NCBI GenBank assembly: GCA_022264855.1
Contig: JABYQU010000090.1
Location: 1 to 58,121 of the forward strand
Origin: Lenzites betulinus
Taxonomy: Eukaryota > Basidiomycota > Agaricomycetes > Polyporales > Polyporaceae
Direction: 5' to 3'
Length of the DNA stretch: 58,121 nucleotides
Position 1 is the stretch's first letter. Every line of letters begins with the position of its first letter. Positions 55,770-58,121 of this stretch are shown in pieces. Below the pieces are notes generated by a model. It saw only the letters and a program-made list of their open reading frames with translations. It ran no database searches and was not told where the DNA came from. The position numbers and the translations under genes were made by a program.

Positions 55770-58121
55770 GACGATGGTGGAGGGGAGACTTAAGGCAAAC
55801 GCGGCCGGAGCGATGCTCGGGGGAGATCGAAGGCGAGGGAGGAAGAGGGCGCGCGTTATCAGTCGCTGCAGAGACCCGCGTGGCTCCGACAGCTCCGGGG
55901 CCCTGCAGAGCGACCTTTCACAGCGTCTTGCAGCGTCTCAAGCTCAGGAGATGCCATCCCTCCTCCCTTCTCCCTTCTAAAGTTTGCTCTGTACACAGAC
56001 GCCCACCCGATCTCCGATTTCGATCGCCTCCTCCTCCTCCGATCCCTCCTCTCTCAGTCTGCGACGCCGTCTGCCGGCCTCGCTGTGCCTAGTCTCCGCG
56101 CTCACGAGTCTCACTGCAATGTGAACCATCCTCTGCGGCCGCCAACGCACCGTCCTCCGCGGCCGTCCTCCCTCTACCCATGCAGCCCGCGAACAGCTCT
56201 TCAATGCTATCGCCGCTATTCATAGCACCGAGCGCCCGCGCGACAAGATCATGTCTCCCGGCGGCACTTCGTCCTCCTCCGGCGTGTTCTTCAGCTCGCG
56301 AGCCCTCCGCCGCAACCCCCACTCACAATGATATGCCCATCACAACTCCAAGACAAAATCAGCGCGGCAACCTATGATTACCGGCCACCGCCCGAGACGT
56401 TTCACGCATCATCCGTTTCCGCGCACCATCCATGATCTATCAACGCTGCGACGCTCCCAGGCACCGCTCACCGCAACGATCCGCGACGCAGACAAATGGA
56501 ATCCATCCGACATCCTCTTCTCCCTCTGCACAGCGCCCGGCATACCCGCGCGACCTCCTGATCCGCCGGAACTCCGAATACGTACTCACTGCCGAACAGC
56601 CATTTGCGCGACTGGAAGCACCAGGGCGAACAGAATTCGGATGCGCACCTCCCGTCTGACGCGCCCTCTGCTAATCGCAGGCCAAGGTGCGGTGCGATGC
56701 GCGACGTGTGCGACGGGCTGTCCACAAGGCAAGTCTCCTGCACTCCCGCCCCGTCTTCCGTTGTCGATGGCCGCACGCCCCGAGCCAGTCGCCGTGCTTG
56801 ACGGCGCTTTGCTCACCTCGGCCCTACGACTATACGCAATGCACAGCGCATTATTCGGAGCTCGTTTCCGTTCCCCGGTCCGTTTTTAATGAAGGTGTGT
56901 CCACAAACGTGAACGCGCTTTCGTTCACTGATATGAACGCGTCGAACTCTCGGTAGGCATTCAAATATGAAGAAATACGAACTCGCTCTGTTTGGAGCAC
57001 AAGGGTCGTCGGCTCATGGGGAAAGAACCGCCGTCGAGACGAATAACTGCATGCCCTCGGCCGCAAGCTGCCTCGCGGTTTGCGACCACTGCTCGCTCCA
57101 CCTCGCTTCTCCGGGCGAAACGAGCGAGATGAGCGACGGAGAACGCCCCGCTGCGAAATGAGCGTCTCCCCGCTTCTCTTCCTCGTACGCAGTCTTCTCG
57201 CTTTCTAGTGCGTTGCGCACCGGCGAACGCGCCCTTCCAAGCTGCTGGTGTTCGCCCCGGGTCGGCACGCTATGCACACGCAATTTACTCCCGCACGGCG
57301 CGAGTGAGCAGCCCTCGCACTCAGCATACGCACTGTGGACGCGCAGCGGCTTCCCTCCCCCTGTCTCCGTCTCCGTCTCCAACCCCCGTCACGAGCGGCG
57401 AGCCCGACATTTCACACCTGCCAATTGCGAATGCCCCCGCCGCTTGCACCACCTCCGAAGCATTCGGTACTTGGCTCGTATTGACAACAACCAACATGCA
57501 CTCGCACGTCCGCCTGGCCCTCCGCGCGTCGATACTACCTACATGTCGCGTATCACGGTCACCACAGTCGCCACAAGGCTGCACGCGGACGCCCCGACGG
57601 CGGATCAACGTCCGCGATCATCGATCATCGTTCCTCCCAGGCGGGGGGAGGGGTGGTGCCGCGTGCCGATCGGTGCGCGCGGAGGCTTTACGGTACCTGC
57701 GCATGGAGGCTTTGCGGTGGCGCTGCCCGTCCGCGTCGCGCAGGTCCGGTTGTGCATACAAGTGGGTCCTCGAGCTTGAGTAGTTGAGTGCCGTGTGGTC
57801 GTGTGTGTAGGGCGAGCTTGGCGGCGCGCCGGTACGACGAGTTCGAGCGACGGGGTGTGATCCTGATCATGTTGTACGCGGCTATGAGAGAGTGTCGTAA
57901 CATCATGTCGTTGTGCAGGAACACACACTCGGGGGAAGCGGCTGGGTGATGATCTCGCGGGCGGACCATCGATACAGTATCGTCGTACGGATGTCGAACA
58001 GGATCGGCGGCAGTGGCTGCATCACGCAAGTCTCGCTATGATAGAGTGTACCGCATGCGCCGCCCCCGGGGCACCGGAGCGCTGGGGGAGATATGAACTT
58101 GGGAGGGAAGCACGGGCCGGG
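55770..58121 (+). repeat. direct duplication, copy 2 (runs off the window end)
   Basis: This is the second copy of 43477-45845. Its left boundary falls at the same point, just where the MFS coding sequence begins in copy 1; no MFS sequence precedes it here. Within the near-identical part, almost all differences are one- or two-base deletions in this copy (CCC to CC, AAA to AA and similar), with very few substitutions. The window ends before the minisatellite that follows copy 1. Confidence 0.9.

Noticed and set aside
1..58121. tRNA, rRNA, telomeric TTAGGG repeats, secondary-metabolite cluster
   Set aside because: No T-arm/anticodon arrangement, rRNA core or telomere repeat was seen on reading. 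The reductase and acyl-CoA synthetase are separated by unrelated conserved genes and no synthase is present, so a biosynthetic cluster is not supported.

Overview
This window is nuclear DNA of a filamentous basidiomycete, most likely an agaricomycete. Genes are split by many 45-70 base GT-AG introns with CTRAC-like branch sites. Intergenic gaps are short. The gene set is typical of mushroom-forming fungi: a TKL kinase, a DUF6593-like protein, a Dal5-type permease and Ty3/gypsy elements. Placement below class is inference.

Bases 1-9000 are a mobile-element zone. A decayed element with ~400-base inverted repeats (1-1606) is followed by a large palindrome (1892-1968) and a truncated gag-like ORF (2050-2898). 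Next is a 5.4 kb minus-strand Ty3/gypsy element with one recognisable LTR (about 8588-8979), a glycine-rich gag and a pol that breaks off inside the integrase near 3562. Gag and pol overlap at a TTT slip site that implies -1 frameshifting. The LTR carries nine TGACTC motifs upstream of a TATA box.

Bases 9141-43472 are ordinary, gene-dense euchromatin: a zinc-binding-type (MDR) oxidoreductase; a TKL-type kinase with two SAP-like DNA-binding motifs and a WNK-like displaced catalytic lysine; RCC1 (divergent from the kinase, shared promoter with twin CACGTG sites); a peroxisomal acyl-CoA synthetase with 17 exons, one of only 4 bases; a DUF6593-like protein; an Aro8-type aminotransferase; CTF18; CLP1; S-adenosylmethionine synthetase; a myotubularin phosphatase; one unrecognised gene; and an allantoate-permease-like MFS transporter. 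Splice models for the oxidoreductase, kinase, RCC1, acyl-CoA synthetase, DUF6593-like gene, aminotransferase and SAM synthetase were built base by base and each total is an exact multiple of three. Models for CTF18, CLP1, the phosphatase and the transporter were only partly resolved.

From 43473 to the end no gene could be supported. This GC-rich region holds a 2.3 kb direct duplication (43477-45845 and 55770-58121), a perfect 26-base minisatellite (45951-46258) and a degenerate satellite of about 160-base units from about 51060 to 53800. It looks subtelomeric or heterochromatic. The long ORFs there are products of base composition and repeats.
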